Notes under the pieces: model-generated
What the model saw: the letters and a program-made list of their open reading frames with translations, nothing else
The model's database searches: none
What the model was told of the DNA's origin: nothing
Position numbers and translations under genes: made by a program
Assembly: GCA_032433765.1 (NCBI GenBank)
Contig: JAVIAB010000051.1
Coordinates: 148,269,275-148,333,274, forward strand
DNA from: Megaustenia siamemsis
Taxonomy: Eukaryota; Mollusca; Gastropoda; Stylommatophora; Ariophantidae
Direction of reading: 5' to 3'
DNA length: 64,000 bases
Shown: positions 34,787 to 46,756 of the stretch, piece by piece
Numbering within the stretch: the stretch's first letter is position 1
Layout of the letters: every line of letters starts with the position of its first letter

Positions 34787-35088
34787 TTAAAAAATGCTGC
34801 TCATTACTGCTCTAGACTGTAATTACTTCTTACCGTTTGTGTATGTAACAAGAAAATAGTGGTGGTGGATTTTCAGATGTCGGTTATAAATTTAATTTGG
34901 AGAAGCCATAAAAGTACACCAAGAGAAAAAGGGGTTAGACAACATATCAGTAGATGTTTGAACAGTCAGAGGACAGGAGTTAAGATGTTAAGCAAAATAT
35001 TCAAGGCAGGCATGGAAACAAAGGGAAGCTCGAGAAGCTTGGAAACATGCTATTATCGTACCAATAAGGAACAATAAGGGTAGTAAGA
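34787..35088. other. Intergenic, nothing recognised
   Basis: A 72-codon ORF (34859-35077) shows no motif. It runs into the next array. Confidence 0.35.
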
Positions 35089-35455
35089 GACAGGAGTCAG
35101 TAGAGGGATGTAGCGTTCACTCCTACAAGGTATGGTGACAGGGTGACAAGAAAGGAGTCAGTTGAGGGATGTAGCGTTCACTCCTACAAGGTATGGTGAC
35201 AGATTGACAAGAAAGGAGTCAGCAGAGGGATGTAGCGTTCACTCCTACAAGGTATGGTGACAGCTTGACAAGAAAGGAGTCAGTAGAGGGATGTAGCGTT
35301 CACTCCTACAAGGTATGGTGACAGCTTGACAAGAAAGGAGTCAGTAGAGGGATGTAGCGTTCACTCCTACAAGGTATGGTGACAGGGTGACAAGAAAGGA
35401 GTCAGTAGAGGGATGTAGCGTTCACTCCAACAAGGTATGGTGACAGCTTGACAAA
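35089..35455. repeat. 61-bp minisatellite, 6 copies
   Basis: The unit contains AGGAGTCAGTAGAGGGATGT and AGCGTTCACTCCTACAAGG. Each unit carries AGGAGT and ACTCCT about 25 bp apart, which could form a small hairpin. Confidence 0.94.
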
Positions 35456-35667
35456 AGAGGAATACAACAAAATACTGACGTTTCGGCCTACATGCAGTCT
35501 TTTACAGAAAACGATAACAACAACAGTTTGTGTGTGAAAACAACAAAAATATAGAGAAACAACAAGATTAGAAAACGGGTCACGGACAACAGTGATCGCA
35601 GTGCATGGGCAAGCACTGGTAACATAAACAACAGCCCTTATTCTGCGACAGAACTAGCACAGCGGCA

Positions 35668-35802
35668 GAGGACAATGTAACATACACACAACAGTGCTCA
35701 GAGGACAATGTAACATACACACAACAGTGCTCAGAGGACAATGTAACATACACACAACAGTGCTCAGAGGACAATGTAACATACACACAACAGTGCTCAG
35801 AG
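35668..35802. repeat. 33-bp minisatellite, 4 copies
   Basis: The unit is GAGGACAATGTAACATACAC plus ACAACAGTGCTCA. It lies directly 5' of LINE B copy 1 and may belong to its 5' region. Confidence 0.93.
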
Positions 35803-35923
35803 CCAAAATAATGGAGAAACAATCGCGATCATACAGACATAATGTAAAGAAAATTGCAACCATAAATATTTGCGGTATCAGAGACAAAGAAGAACAATTA
35901 ATCGAAGCAATGATAAAAAGAAG

Positions 35924-36179
35924 GGAACCGCGATAGCTCAGTGGTTAGTGAACTGGACTACAAAGGACTAGGGGTAGGGTTCGATCCCAAACGACGGGTC
36001 CGGGTTCACCCAGCCTTAAATGGGTACGGGATTTTTTTCTGGGAAAGTAAAGCAGCACAGGCGTAATACCGACCACATTACCCCAAAAATCATGTGCTGA
36101 AGGTCTGTAAAATATAGGGTCACTAACACCATATTTCCCTATTCGCCACTTGGCGTGACGGGGGTACTTTACTTTTTTT
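35924..36179 (+). mobile_element. tRNA-derived SINE inserted in LINE B copy 1
   Basis: A single-headed copy of the family at 18789-19046: A box TAGCTCAGTGG, B box GGTTCGATCCC, and 3' end GGGGTACTTTACTTTTTT. ATGAYAAAAAGAAG at 35910-35923 and 36180-36193 is a 14-bp target-site duplication with one difference. It interrupts the endonuclease frame of the LINE after EAMIKRR. Confidence 0.92.
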
Positions 36180-37375
36180 ATGACAAAAAGAAGAATCAAA
36201 ATACTCTGAGTATCAGACACAAGACTGAAGGAGAAACAAACAAGGAAAGCGTACATGAATTATACCATAATAAACTCAGGAGTTAACACCAACGAAGTAG
36301 CAAAACACGGAGTAGGATTCATTGTAGACCCAGCAACGTCCGAAAACATCATAGAAATACATCAACATTCAGAAAGGATAATTACTCTAAGAGTAATAGA
36401 AAACAACGTCAATATAACATACATCCAAATATATGCACCTTGCAACAATAACGACGATGAAAGCTAAGAATTCTACGAAACTCTGAATGAAATCATAAAC
36501 AAAGTAAATAAGAACCAAGATCTACTGGTGATGGGGGATTTTAACGGGAGACCAGGAAAACGCAATTATGGGAACTCCAAATATCTGGGCCCATTTGGAG
36601 ATAACACAAATAGAAAGAACGAAAATGGCAAACGAATGCTTGAATTATGCAATCAACATGAATTATGCATAACTAACACTTTATTTAAACATAAAGACTC
36701 ACAAATATACAGCTGGTATAAATGGAACGATAACAATTGTAAAAGTCAAATAGATTTCATCCTAGCGAGAACACAAGGGAAGAGGAAAATCAGAGACAGT
36801 AGAGCGGACCTAACATCACAAATGACACAGACCATAAAATGGTGCTGATAACCATCCGGAAAGCAAAACAAGAACCAATTGAAAACAAGAAAACAATCCG
36901 AAAGGACAATAAAATTAAACCAACTTAAAATAAAAGACAAAAAGAAAGAAATAGAAAAACAACTAGAAAACCAATTTAAACAACTACCACAACAAATAAC
37001 TACAGTAGATAACGAGTGGCTCGTATTCAAAAAATCATTGACGAAAATAGCAACCGCAATATGCGGAACGAAGCAAAGGAAGAAGGAGGGAAAGATGAGC
37101 ACTCCATGGTGGAATGACATAGTCAAGAACGGCATAAAAAGAAAGAAAAAACTATACAAAATCTGGCTAAAAAATAAAAAGCAAAGCGATTATGATATAT
37201 ACACAATAGAAAGAAGAGAAGAGAAGAAATTAATCAAAGAAGAAAAACATAAAGCATGGATAAAATTTGGAGAAAAGATTAGTAACAATCACAAATCAGC
37301 ATCCAGAGACTTCTATAGAACAATTAAAGCCATAAGACACAAGAAAGACAATTATGACCCAACTGAAATCATCAA

Positions 37376-37460
37376 CTGATACGATGCACTGTAGATAGAA
37401 GATTGTGGAGGGACATAATCACCTATGCCAACCGGTACGGCACATAATGATGATGATGAC
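37376..37460 (+). mobile_element. 85-bp LINE family A 3' end inserted in LINE B
   Basis: The segment matches the last 85 bp of family A (compare 61835-61919), including the CACTGTAGATAGAAGATTGT block and the ATGATGATGATG tail. GAAATCATCAA at 37365-37375 and 37461-37471 is an exact 11-bp target-site duplication. Extreme 5' truncation is typical of target-primed reverse transcription. Confidence 0.93.
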
Positions 37461-39224
37461 GAAATCATCAATGATAAACGAGGCCAAACAATAACAAACA
37501 AAGCGCAAATCTTAACGAGATGGAATGAATATTTCGAAGAGCTTTTGAATGTAGAAACAACAAGTCCAAAAACACACAAAAAGCAACTAATAGTTGGCGA
37601 TAAAGAACCAAATATACTAACTGATGAAATAGAAGAAACATTACGACTAGCACCAAGAAACAAAGCCCTCGGAATCGATAACATCCCAGTAGAAATGCTA
37701 ACAGCAGCGGGAGAGGCAGGATGTAAATGGCTACACAGAATATTCAACGCTGCATGAATACAACAGCAAGTCCCAGGTGATTGGAAACAGTCCATTATAT
37801 TACCAATATGGAAAAAGAAGGGCAGCAGAAGAGACTGCAACCAATATAGAGGAATATCACTATTAAGCCACACAGGGAAGTTATATGCCAAGATAGTTGA
37901 AAAAAGATTGAGACCAATTATAGATCCACAACTAAGCGATGCTCAGATGGCCTTCAGGAGGAACAGAGGTTGCACAGATGCCCTATTTATCATAAAACAA
38001 CTAGCGGAGAAAACAATAGAGCATAATAAAACACTGTATACAGCTTTTATTGACCAAGAAAAGGCGTTCGATAGGGTGGACAGGGAACAACTGTGGTCCG
38101 TATTGCCCTTGTACGGAGTGAGTCACCACCTAGTAGAGATATGCAAGAGCCTCTATGAAAGTAGTCGCACTACAGTAAGATCTTCAGCAGGCTACTCTAA
38201 ACATTTCACCATTAACTCCGGAGTAAGACACGGCTGCGTGCTTTCCCCTTTACTTTTCATCACATATATGGACAATATATGCAAATTAGCATGCCCAATC
38301 AAAGGAAGTATACCAACAAGGATGATAACAAGCGATAACACAAAAGAGAACGAAATATACGTACCAGAAAACAGCAGAAGAGAGGAAGAAATAAATGAAA
38401 TACTATTTGCAGACGACCAAGTTCATGAAATAACTGAGGACCTGCAAGAACATATCAACAGGCTAAACAACACTTGTAAACAATACAACATGAAGATCAA
38501 CATAAACAAAACCGAAGTAATGGCAATAGCGAGAAAGAAAGAAAAACTGAACATCATAATAGATAATACAACTTTGAAGCAAGTAGGCAATTTTAAATAT
38601 CTGGGTAGCACGTTAACACAAGACAATAACCAAGAGACAGATATAGATATAAGGTGTAACAAAGCATGCCAAGTTATAGGCCAAGTATCAACACTATTGA
38701 AAAACAAAGCAATAACTACGGAAGCAAAAAAGGCAATATACAAATAAATTTTTCTACCAACTCTGTGCTATCAGTGCCAGAATTGGACGCTGGACTCTAG
38801 AACAATAAGAAAGATAACGACCACCGAAATGAAATGTGTCAGAAGAATGACAGGAAACAGCTTAAGTGACAGAGTAAGAAACACCGACCTGAGGAAGAAA
38901 CTCGAAATTGAATCAGCCACTGGATACATCAAGAAACAACAGATACATTGGTTCGGCCACATAACAAGACAAAAAGAACTAACAATGACTCAAAGAGCCA
39001 TAAACAAACGCTACGAAAATGCCAGATTAAGAGGAAAACTCGAGAAAGAGATGGATAAAGGGAATACTAGAGTCACTAGGAGGGATAACACCAGAAGAGG
39101 CAAACAGAAGAGCAAAGAATCGCAGATTGTATCTCCCCTCGGCGCCAACGGCAATGGAGGAAGGATAGAAGAAGAAAAGAAGAAGATAACAACGACAACA
39201 TACGATGAAGCACAAATCAATATT

Positions 39225-40385
39225 ACTACATCTAGGATGATTGGGACAGGTACCGCAGCACTGAATCTATTTGCCCGTTCCCTAGAAAGAGAAAAGAGAA
39301 AGTAACCTATACAGAGATATCTCCCTACTCAATCATGTAAGAGAGGTATGCGCTAAAATTATAGAAAAAAAACGCTAAGAACAATTACAGAGCTACAGAT
39401 CAGCTACTCTCAAATGGGTGTCCGGAAAACTAAAGGATGTACATACGCAAAATATGCCCTAAAACTGTTGGCAAAAAAAGACGACAGACGATAATTAAAA
39501 CCAAGAAAAGTTTTGGACCGAGTAAACAAAGAATAAGCATAGGAGATACTAACAACATGCGGAATAAACCAACATCTAAAAAAGCTATATATAATGTCTC
39601 TAATATCAACAGCGCCGCAGTTAGAACAGCAGCACACTACAAAGATCACTATGAAATTAGAACAGTAGTAAACATGTGTATTATCTCCCTTATTGTATAT
39701 TACATACATGGATTACATATGTAAGTTAACCAACCTATTGGAAACAGAGGAGAATAAGGAGCATCTGTTCGCACACGATCCTAATGCATAGGACAACTGA
39801 CTAGTTACATGAAAACCTCATTAGACTAGACGTCACAGATACTCAATACAACATGCAAATAAACACCAGCAAAACAGAAGTTATGAACATCTTAAAACAA
39901 TTAAAAGAAACAGAATATCAAAATAATGTTAGGTAACATAATACAAACAAGTAGAAGAATTTAAACATATATGAAGTCTAGTGACAAACGACAATTCACA
40001 AGCAGCAGAAGTAGACTTAAGATGCAACAAAGCTTGTCAAACCATCGAACAAAAATCACCACTACTGTTCAACAAATAGGGATAAATTGGAATAAATCCC
40101 GCCATTGAATATATGACAAAGAAATAAGTAATAACATTGTTTTGTCACGTGATAAGACAGAAAGATAAACAAACAAACAAAAACGCAACGAGCCTTCAAT
40201 AAACGTTGCGAGAACACCAGACCCAAGGACCAAGCACGAAAAAGATGGTTGATGGAATATTAGAAACACTAGTAAACATAATAGCAGGAGTGGTCAACAC
40301 AAGTGGAATATGCAGCAAATTGTCTCCCCTCACGCTGACAAGTAGAGGAAAGAAAGAACGGAAAAGAAACTCTCAAATTTGGTGC
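39225..40385 (+). pseudogene. LINE family B, degraded copy 2
   Basis: Heavily mutated RT: YRDISLLNHVREVCAKIIEK (39305-39365), GCTYAKYALKLLAKK, then TCVLSPLLYITYMDYICK (motif B), INTSKTEVMNI and a tail block ending near 40350. Motif C is not visible and stops are frequent. The left boundary of the 6371-bp duplication (39410) falls inside this copy. Confidence 0.7.
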
Positions 40386-41473
40386 TAACAAGGAATAAAA
40401 TATTATATGAGAGAAGGAAAAGAAAGAGATATGAGAAGTAAAGAGAACGAGTTGATCTTAGTTATCACAATGGTTGGATTCTGAACGCGACCCTGAGACT
40501 CATGCTACCACTCCAAGCTCGAGCGATAAATGCGGTGAGACGGATAGTTTCCCTTCCAGCAGCTTCGCCAGGCGTGAACTTAATTCCTTGACAGGCCTGG
40601 GTCTATGTCTTCAAGTATCCTTTTATCTGAGCGCATTTTCCTGGTTTCCGGTTCCCTTGAGCATCAAACGCGCCATGACAGACGCGCTGACTGGGGCAAC
40701 AGCTTGAAGCTGACTGGCATTGCCGATCGAGACAGGTGAACATAAAACTGCTACAGGAGGTTGTTTAATGAATCTTTCGTGTTTCTGAGCTGACATAAAA
40801 TGTGACAACAGGCAAAGTCAATGGGGAAAATATAAAAGGTAAGCTGCGAGGAAGAAGAACTGAAGGAGGTAAGCTGATGGCCATATTAAACAACAAAATA
40901 GCGAGAAATATGCGTCAGCCATCCAGACTAAATAAATCAATGTTTTGATTCTAAACAGGACGTTAACAGAGAACGAACATAAAAAGAACAAACTACAAGT
41001 CTCAAAAAGTTATAATGCAAGGAACAACTCAAAATGGTAACCGAACTAACGTGTCACTGGGTTAATATTCACTAAACGAGATGACATACGTTAATCTATT
41101 GTATAATCAAAGAAAGTATCTAAAATTGTGTACAGAAAAGAGGTCTGAAAAAGTGTCAAAGAAAGGTTTAGATAGAAACAAGTGGAGTGTCAATAAAGGA
41201 AAGTGTAAATGAAAAAGTTTGAATTCTTCTCCAAACCTCCACGAGTGTGAGAATCAAAGCGGACTGCGAGGCGGGTTTCAAGAGGAGACGGAGAGTGGTC
41301 ATTCAGACAGCATGATATACTGCCAGTAACTATGATCGAAGTAAAAATTGTGAGGGGAATTGAGGTGGGGTATCACATAAGTAGCAAAATCATGAGAGAT
41401 GTCATGAAGTCGTTCACTGAAGCGATGATATAAGCGTCGTCGAGTTTCGCGAATTCAGGCTCATTAGCAGCTC
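40386..41473. other. Intergenic part of duplication unit 1
   Basis: No gene recognised. Short ORFs (for example 40474-40707) have no motif. The stretch 40490-40750 is more GC-rich than its surroundings. The same sequence is at 46757-47844. Confidence 0.4.
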
Positions 41474-42030
41474 TGACTGATGATCACATACAGGATGTTG
41501 CTGGAAGCGCAGACTGATGATCACATACAGGATGTTGCTGGAAGCGCAGACTGATTATCACATACAGGATGTTGCTGGAAGCGCTGACTGATGATCACAT
41601 ACAGGATGTTGCTGGAAGCGCTAGCTGATGATCACATACAGGATGTTGCTGGAAGCGCTAGCTGATGATCACATACAGGATGTTGCTGGAAGCGCTGACT
41701 GATGATCACATACAGGATGTTGCTGGAAGCGCTAGCTGATGATCACATACAGGATGTTGCTGGAAGCGCTGACTGATGATCACATACAGGATGTTGCTGG
41801 AAGCGCTGGCTGATGATCACATACAGGATGTTGCTGGAAGCGCTGACTGATGATCACATACAGGATGTTGCTGGAAGCGCTAGCTGATGATCACATGCAG
41901 GATGTTGCTGGAAGTGCTGACTGATGATCACATACAGGATGTTGCTGGAAGCGCTGAATGGTGATCACATACAGGATGTTGCGGGAATTGCTGGCTGGTG
42001 ATCATATACAGGATGTAGTTGGAAGCGCTT
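41474..42030. repeat. 37-bp minisatellite, 15 copies (unit 1)
   Basis: The unit is CTGATGATCACATACAGGAT followed by GTTGCTGGAAGCGCTGA. Variants GCTAGC, GCTGAC and GCAGAC alternate. Confidence 0.95.
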
Positions 42031-42044
42031 GCGACATCCTTCTT

Positions 42045-42283
42045 AACCTAAGAGTTGCAATTAATAAAGCAAACCTCAGAGTTGCAATTATTAAAGAAAA
42101 CCTCAGAGTTGTAATTATTAAAGCAAACCTCAGAGTTGTAATTATTAAAGCAAACCTCAGACTTGTAATTATTAAAGCAAACCTCAGAGTTGTAATTATT
42201 AAAGCAAACCTCAGAGTTGTAATTATTAAAGCAAACCTCAGAGTTGTAATTATTAAAGCAAACCTCAGAGTTGTAGTTATTTT
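42045..42283. repeat. 27-bp minisatellite, 9 copies (unit 1)
   Basis: The unit is CTCAGAGTTGTAATTATTAA plus AGCAAAC. The plus frame is open and encodes ANLRVVIIK repeats. I found no parent gene. Confidence 0.95.
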
Positions 42284-42603
42284 TTTTTTAAAAACATGCA
42301 CAGACGTACGTACTTGTGGAAAGAACAAAAATAAATTTGTTACATTTTCTTTAATTCGCTTTGAGAAAAGTGAAATGAAGAAAGAGCGCAAGAAATGGAA
42401 CAAACGGAGCTAAGGTAAAACTTATGATAGAGAGAATAAAGCGGTGAAATAAAACAACAATAAAGGATATGGTTAAAGTTTTACTGTAATAAAGGACCAC
42501 TTAAATGATTCGACGCTTCGGAAAAGGATGTACTATGTGGACATAAATACAATAAACAGAAATAAATATCTAAAATGTTGAAGAAACATTCAGTGTTAAA
42601 GAA

Positions 42604-42748
42604 GATCACTGGAAATCGAATCTGAGGATCACTGGAAATCGAATCTGAGGATCACTGGAAATCGAATCTGAGGATCACTGGAAATCGAATCTGAGGATCA
42701 CTGGAAATCGAATCTGAGGATCATTGGAAATCGAATCTGAGGATCATC
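42604..42748. repeat. 23-bp minisatellite, 6 copies (unit 1)
   Basis: The unit is GATCACTGGAAATCGAATCT plus GAG. It is almost perfect. Confidence 0.95.
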
Positions 42749-43734
42749 GTACTGAGAAGAGATTCCAAAATAATGATAAGAACTGTTATACAATAGACAC
42801 TGGATGGAGACGCAAACAAAGACAACCTTGTTGTGAATAGAGAAATCTGACTCACTATGGGTAAGATTATTAAATGTCCTTTAATGATACAAGAACTAAA
42901 CATTTTGGTGAGATTTTGTTGTTGCCCCCACAATGTGTAATGGTCTGGGACTGATTTGAAGGTTTATGATCAAGAATAAAATAAATGATGAGGTAGAGAA
43001 GTAGTTGAACGAAAATTAAGTTGACTTACTTTCATGTAAGACTTTATCAAGTCACGGCTGCCCACGCACGGACATTTTGTAAACAAACTTTAGTCAAATT
43101 GTTCTGGTTTTTTTTTTCAGCAAATCTCAAGTGAGACAACAGCAGAACTAAGATTATTAGTCCGTGTTAAATTATTAGTCGTGTTAAATTATTAGTCTCA
43201 TTGGTTTCAGTAGGACTCATATATGTTCCCCACTTTGAAAAGCCAACAGAAAAAATGCAAGACCAAAAATTACGCAAGTTCAATGCAATGTAATGCTTTC
43301 TTTTTTTTATTCTCATTTTGCTCTTTATCTTTAGAAGATATGTAATTCTTTGTTGCTAAAATACAGAGCTTTATATTTTATTTTTCTTTAAAAATAGACA
43401 CATAACAACCGAGCGGCGAGCAAAAAGTTGTGATATAGATATGAGTAGCCGTTGGTAAAAATAAATTTAAATATTGGCTCCCTCGGTTCTTTGGGGAATC
43501 ACACCTGTCGATATTTTGTATAATCACCTCTTGTTGCATGTAGCACAACTGATGGCTTGAAATGAATCTACGTACGTACAACTAGGTGTACACACAGCCA
43601 TTATAAGGGTGTCCCGAGATTTACAAAGACGTTGAGGTACTTTTGTACCGCGACGTTATTTCAATGCGACATTGAGAAAACAAGCAGAACATTATTGCCA
43701 TCTATAGGGTGTCTCTTGTCAAACAAGTGCCAGG
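42749..43734. other. AT-rich intergenic part of unit 1
   Basis: No gene recognised. AAGGGTGTCCCGAGATTTAC near 43606 resembles one end of a mariner-like TIR, but no matching inverted end was found nearby. Confidence 0.35.
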
Positions 43735-44329
43735 CGTCAAATACTTGGGCACAATAATAACATCAGACGGAAGACGCACCACAGAAATAAAATGCAGAAT
43801 AGCTTAGGTCAGAAAATTAAACACGTCTTGTGCAGCAAGTCTATGTCTATACAAGTGAGAAAGAGAGTTCATCGGTGCTATATTGAGTCATATTCTGACC
43901 TGACAAATTCTTCTGGAAGTGAATCATGGACAGTAAAAAAAAAACAAATGAAAAGACTAGAGACCACTATGATGGGATTTCTCAGAAGAATGTTGGGAGT
44001 TCCCTGGCTAGATAAAAAAAAAAAGTCCAGCGAGGACATTTACAGAGGCCAACAAAAAAGGGAGTTCTTAAGAAACATCAGAAAAAATAATCGACAATTT
44101 TCGAACACATCATGAGAAGAGGAAAGTTGGAACACTTGGTTGCAACTGGCAAAATACAGGGAAATAGTAGATATTGCGGACGACAAAGAGAGAAGATACT
44201 AGATAGCTTGGTGACACTAAAAACAGACTATAACATAATTTATACAATGCACTATAGATAGAAAATTGTGGAAGGACATGATAATATGTTACGGTATGAC
44301 GCTAACTGGTATGACACATGATGATGATA
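43735..44329 (+). pseudogene. LINE family A, RT C-terminal part (copy in unit 1)
   Basis: Begins in VKYLGTIITSDGRRTTEIK (43737-43793), then a frameshifted VRKRVHRCYIES, MGFLRRMLGVPWLDKKKK and MRRGKLEHLVATGKIQG, and ends ATGATGATGAT near 44329. A-runs at 43936 and 44020 add frameshifts. It is 5' truncated. Confidence 0.8.
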
Positions 44330-44373
44330 TGGAGTCTCACTCTCAACAGAACTCGACATTTCTTTACATTGCT

Positions 44374-44955
44374 TCATCTGTAACGAGATCTAACGTTACT
44401 TCATCTGTAACTAGATCTAACGTTACTTGATCTGTAAGGAGATCTAACGTTACTTGATCTGTAAGGAGATCTAACGTTACTTGATCTGTAAGGAGATCTA
44501 ACGTAACTTGATCTGTAACTAGATCTAACGTAACTTGATCTGTAACTAGATCTAACGTAACTTCATCTGTAACTAGATCTAACGTAACTTGATCTGTAAC
44601 TAGATCTAACGTAACTTCATCTGTAACTAGATCTAACGTAACTTCATCTGTAACTAGCTCTAACGTAACTTCATCTGTAACTAGATCTAACGTAACTTGA
44701 TCTGTAACTAGATCTAACGTAACTTCATCTGTAACTAGATCTAACGTAACTTCATCTGTAACTAGCTCTAACGTAACTTCATCTGTAACTAGATCTAACG
44801 TAACTTGATCTGTAACTAGATCTAACGTAATTTGGTCTGTAACGAGATCTAACGTAACTTCATCTGTAACGAGAACTAACGTAACTTAATCTGTAACGAG
44901 ATCTAACGTAACTTCAAGTGTAACGAGATCTAACGTAACTTCATCTGTAACGAGT
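44374..44955. repeat. 27-bp minisatellite, about 21 copies (unit 1)
   Basis: The unit is TCATCTGTAACTAGATCTAA plus CGTAACT. It follows the LINE A tail by about 45 bp. Confidence 0.95.
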
Positions 44956-45780
44956 ATATTGCAAAGACACTTGAGACGGACTTCATTTTGTACAAAAATA
45001 TCTGAAAATATGCTGGAAGTGATTACCATTTGTGAGCAAAGAGGAAAATATTGAGCAAATGCCGAGTTCTCTGGGGAGAGGGACAGCTTTTGTTTGAACT
45101 TCTCTCAAAGCTGTCCGACAAGGAGAGGCAGAAAAACAAAACAAATGAAAATGGAGGAAGGAACAAGATTAAAGGAAGTTGGAGAGAAAGAACGGGCAGA
45201 GAGGGATAGAGGTGGAGGAAAACGGAATATGAGATGGTAGTGAAGAATAAGTAGAACAAGAGGAGGAAGAAGAACAACGAAGTGGTGAAACAAAGGTAAA
45301 GTGCTAGCGTAAGCTTGTTACATGAACATTGATTGGGGTCGAGGGTCAGGACGATATCGTAACGCGATTGTTGAACCACAAGGACAGCGGGGCTGGCCAC
45401 TACCAGTGTCCTGCTGTTCACTTTCCATGAAACTTTTGTTATATGTTTTCCTCTCTGTAGGAGACCTTGCTAATTTCCCCATGGAAAACGTCCCAAAAGT
45501 TTGGAGAATTTTCTTTTGAATTTCTCCCAATATATGGAACCCCCAACCCCCATTTGAATACATTGTCAACAATAGAAGAAGTGGAGAATATGTGAACACA
45601 TGGATGAAGTATAAAGCTGACCATCTGTAAATGTGATGCATGATAATAAACAAAGAACAAAGCTCTACTCAGTCCGTTTTAAGGCAATTGGAATTGGTCG
45701 TTTTGTAAATAATCTACAGGTAAGGGGTTAGGGTTCTCTCATAACATATGATGGGATGTAGCGCATTAAGGTATTCATTT
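44956..45780. other. Intergenic end of unit 1
   Basis: Purine-rich stretch at 45120-45300, otherwise featureless. Long minus-strand ORFs here follow from composition. Confidence 0.4.
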
Positions 45781-46756
45781 TCAAATGGGTGTCCGGAAAA
45801 CTAAAGGATGTACATACGCAAAATATGCCCTAAAACTGTTGGCAAAAAAAGACGACAGACGATAATTAAAACCAAGAAAAGTTTTGGACCGAGTAAACAA
45901 AGAATAAGCATAGGAGATACTAACAACATGCGGAATAAACCAACATCTAAAAAAGCTATATATAATGTCTCTAATATCAACAGCGCCGCAGTTAGAACAG
46001 CAGCACACTACAAAGATCACTATGAAATTAGAACAGTAGTAAACATGTGTATTATCTCCCTTATTGTATATTACATACATGGATTACATATGTAAGTTAA
46101 CCAACCTATTGGAAACAGAGGAGAATAAGGAGCATCTGTTCGCACACGATCCTAATGCATAGGACAACTGACTAGTTACATGAAAACCTCATTAGACTAG
46201 ACGTCACAGATACTCAATACAACATGCAAATAAACACCAGCAAAACAGAAGTTATGAACATCTTAAAACAATTAAAAGAAACAGAATATCAAAATAATGT
46301 TAGGTAACATAATACAAACAAGTAGAAGAATTTAAACATATATGAAGTCTAGTGACAAACGACAATTCACAAGCAGCAGAAGTAGACTTAAGATGCAACA
46401 AAGCTTGTCAAACCATCGAACAAAAATCACCACTACTGTTCAACAAATAGGGATAAATTGGAATAAATCCCGCCATTGAATATATGACAAAGAAATAAGT
46501 AATAACATTGTTTTGTCACGTGATAAGACAGAAAGATAAACAAACAAACAAAAACGCAACGAGCCTTCAATAAACGTTGCGAGAACACCAGACCCAAGGA
46601 CCAAGCACGAAAAAGATGGTTGATGGAATATTAGAAACACTAGTAAACATAATAGCAGGAGTGGTCAACACAAGTGGAATATGCAGCAAATTGTCTCCCC
46701 TCACGCTGACAAGTAGAGGAAAGAAAGAACGGAAAAGAAACTCTCAAATTTGGTGC
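45781..46756 (+). pseudogene. LINE family B, degraded copy 2 (duplicate)
   Basis: Copy of 39410-40385. It lacks the first 185 bp of that LINE fragment because the duplication boundary lies inside it. Confidence 0.7.

Larger units (their letters stand above)
35805..39190 (+). pseudogene. LINE family B, nearly complete copy 1 (endonuclease and RT)
   Basis: The N-terminus KKIATINICGIRDKEEQL begins an AP-type endonuclease, interrupted by a SINE at 35924-36179. It resumes with SDTRLKEKQTRK, HGVGFIVDP, YIQIYAPCNN, LLVMGDFNGRPG and KSQIDFILART. The frame shifts near the TDHKMVLI block (36825). A basic linker (36879-37375) has STPWWNDIVK. An 85-bp LINE A piece sits at 37376-37460. RT has TGA at 37755, QYRGISLLSHTGKLYAK, motif A FIDQEKAFDRVDREQLW, motif B GVRHGCVLSPLLF and motif C FADDQ (38405-38419), then TAA at 38745. 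The tail has IHWFGHITRQKE and ends AKNRRLYLPSAPTAMEEG in a shifted frame, followed by a purine-rich end. All main domains are present but broken. Confidence 0.9.
39410..45780 (+). repeat. 6371-bp tandem duplication, unit 1
   Basis: Repeated head-to-tail as 45781-52151. By eye I find one substitution (43970 T versus 50340 A) and four single-base homopolymer length differences (near 42290, 43302, 43936, 45541). The breakpoints share TCA (39410-39412, 45781-45783, 52152-52154). The unit holds LINE B copy 2, four minisatellites and a LINE A tail. Confidence 0.97.

Noticed and set aside
35805..39190. LINE B copy 1 as an active retrotransposon
   Set aside because: It has a SINE insertion, a LINE A insertion, stops at 37755 and 38745, and frameshifts near 36825 and 39040.
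42045..42413. Open frame ANLRVVIIK repeats as a protein
   Set aside because: A 27-bp stop-free unit explains it. The minus strand is open too, and the non-repeat part has no domain.
43600..43740. A mariner-like TIR at AAGGGTGTCCCGAGATTTAC
   Set aside because: No inverted partner or TA-flanked second end was found within several hundred bases.
45023..45660. Minus-strand ORFs in the intergenic end of unit 1
   Set aside because: A purine-rich plus strand gives Phe/Leu/Ser-rich minus frames. No conserved motif is seen.
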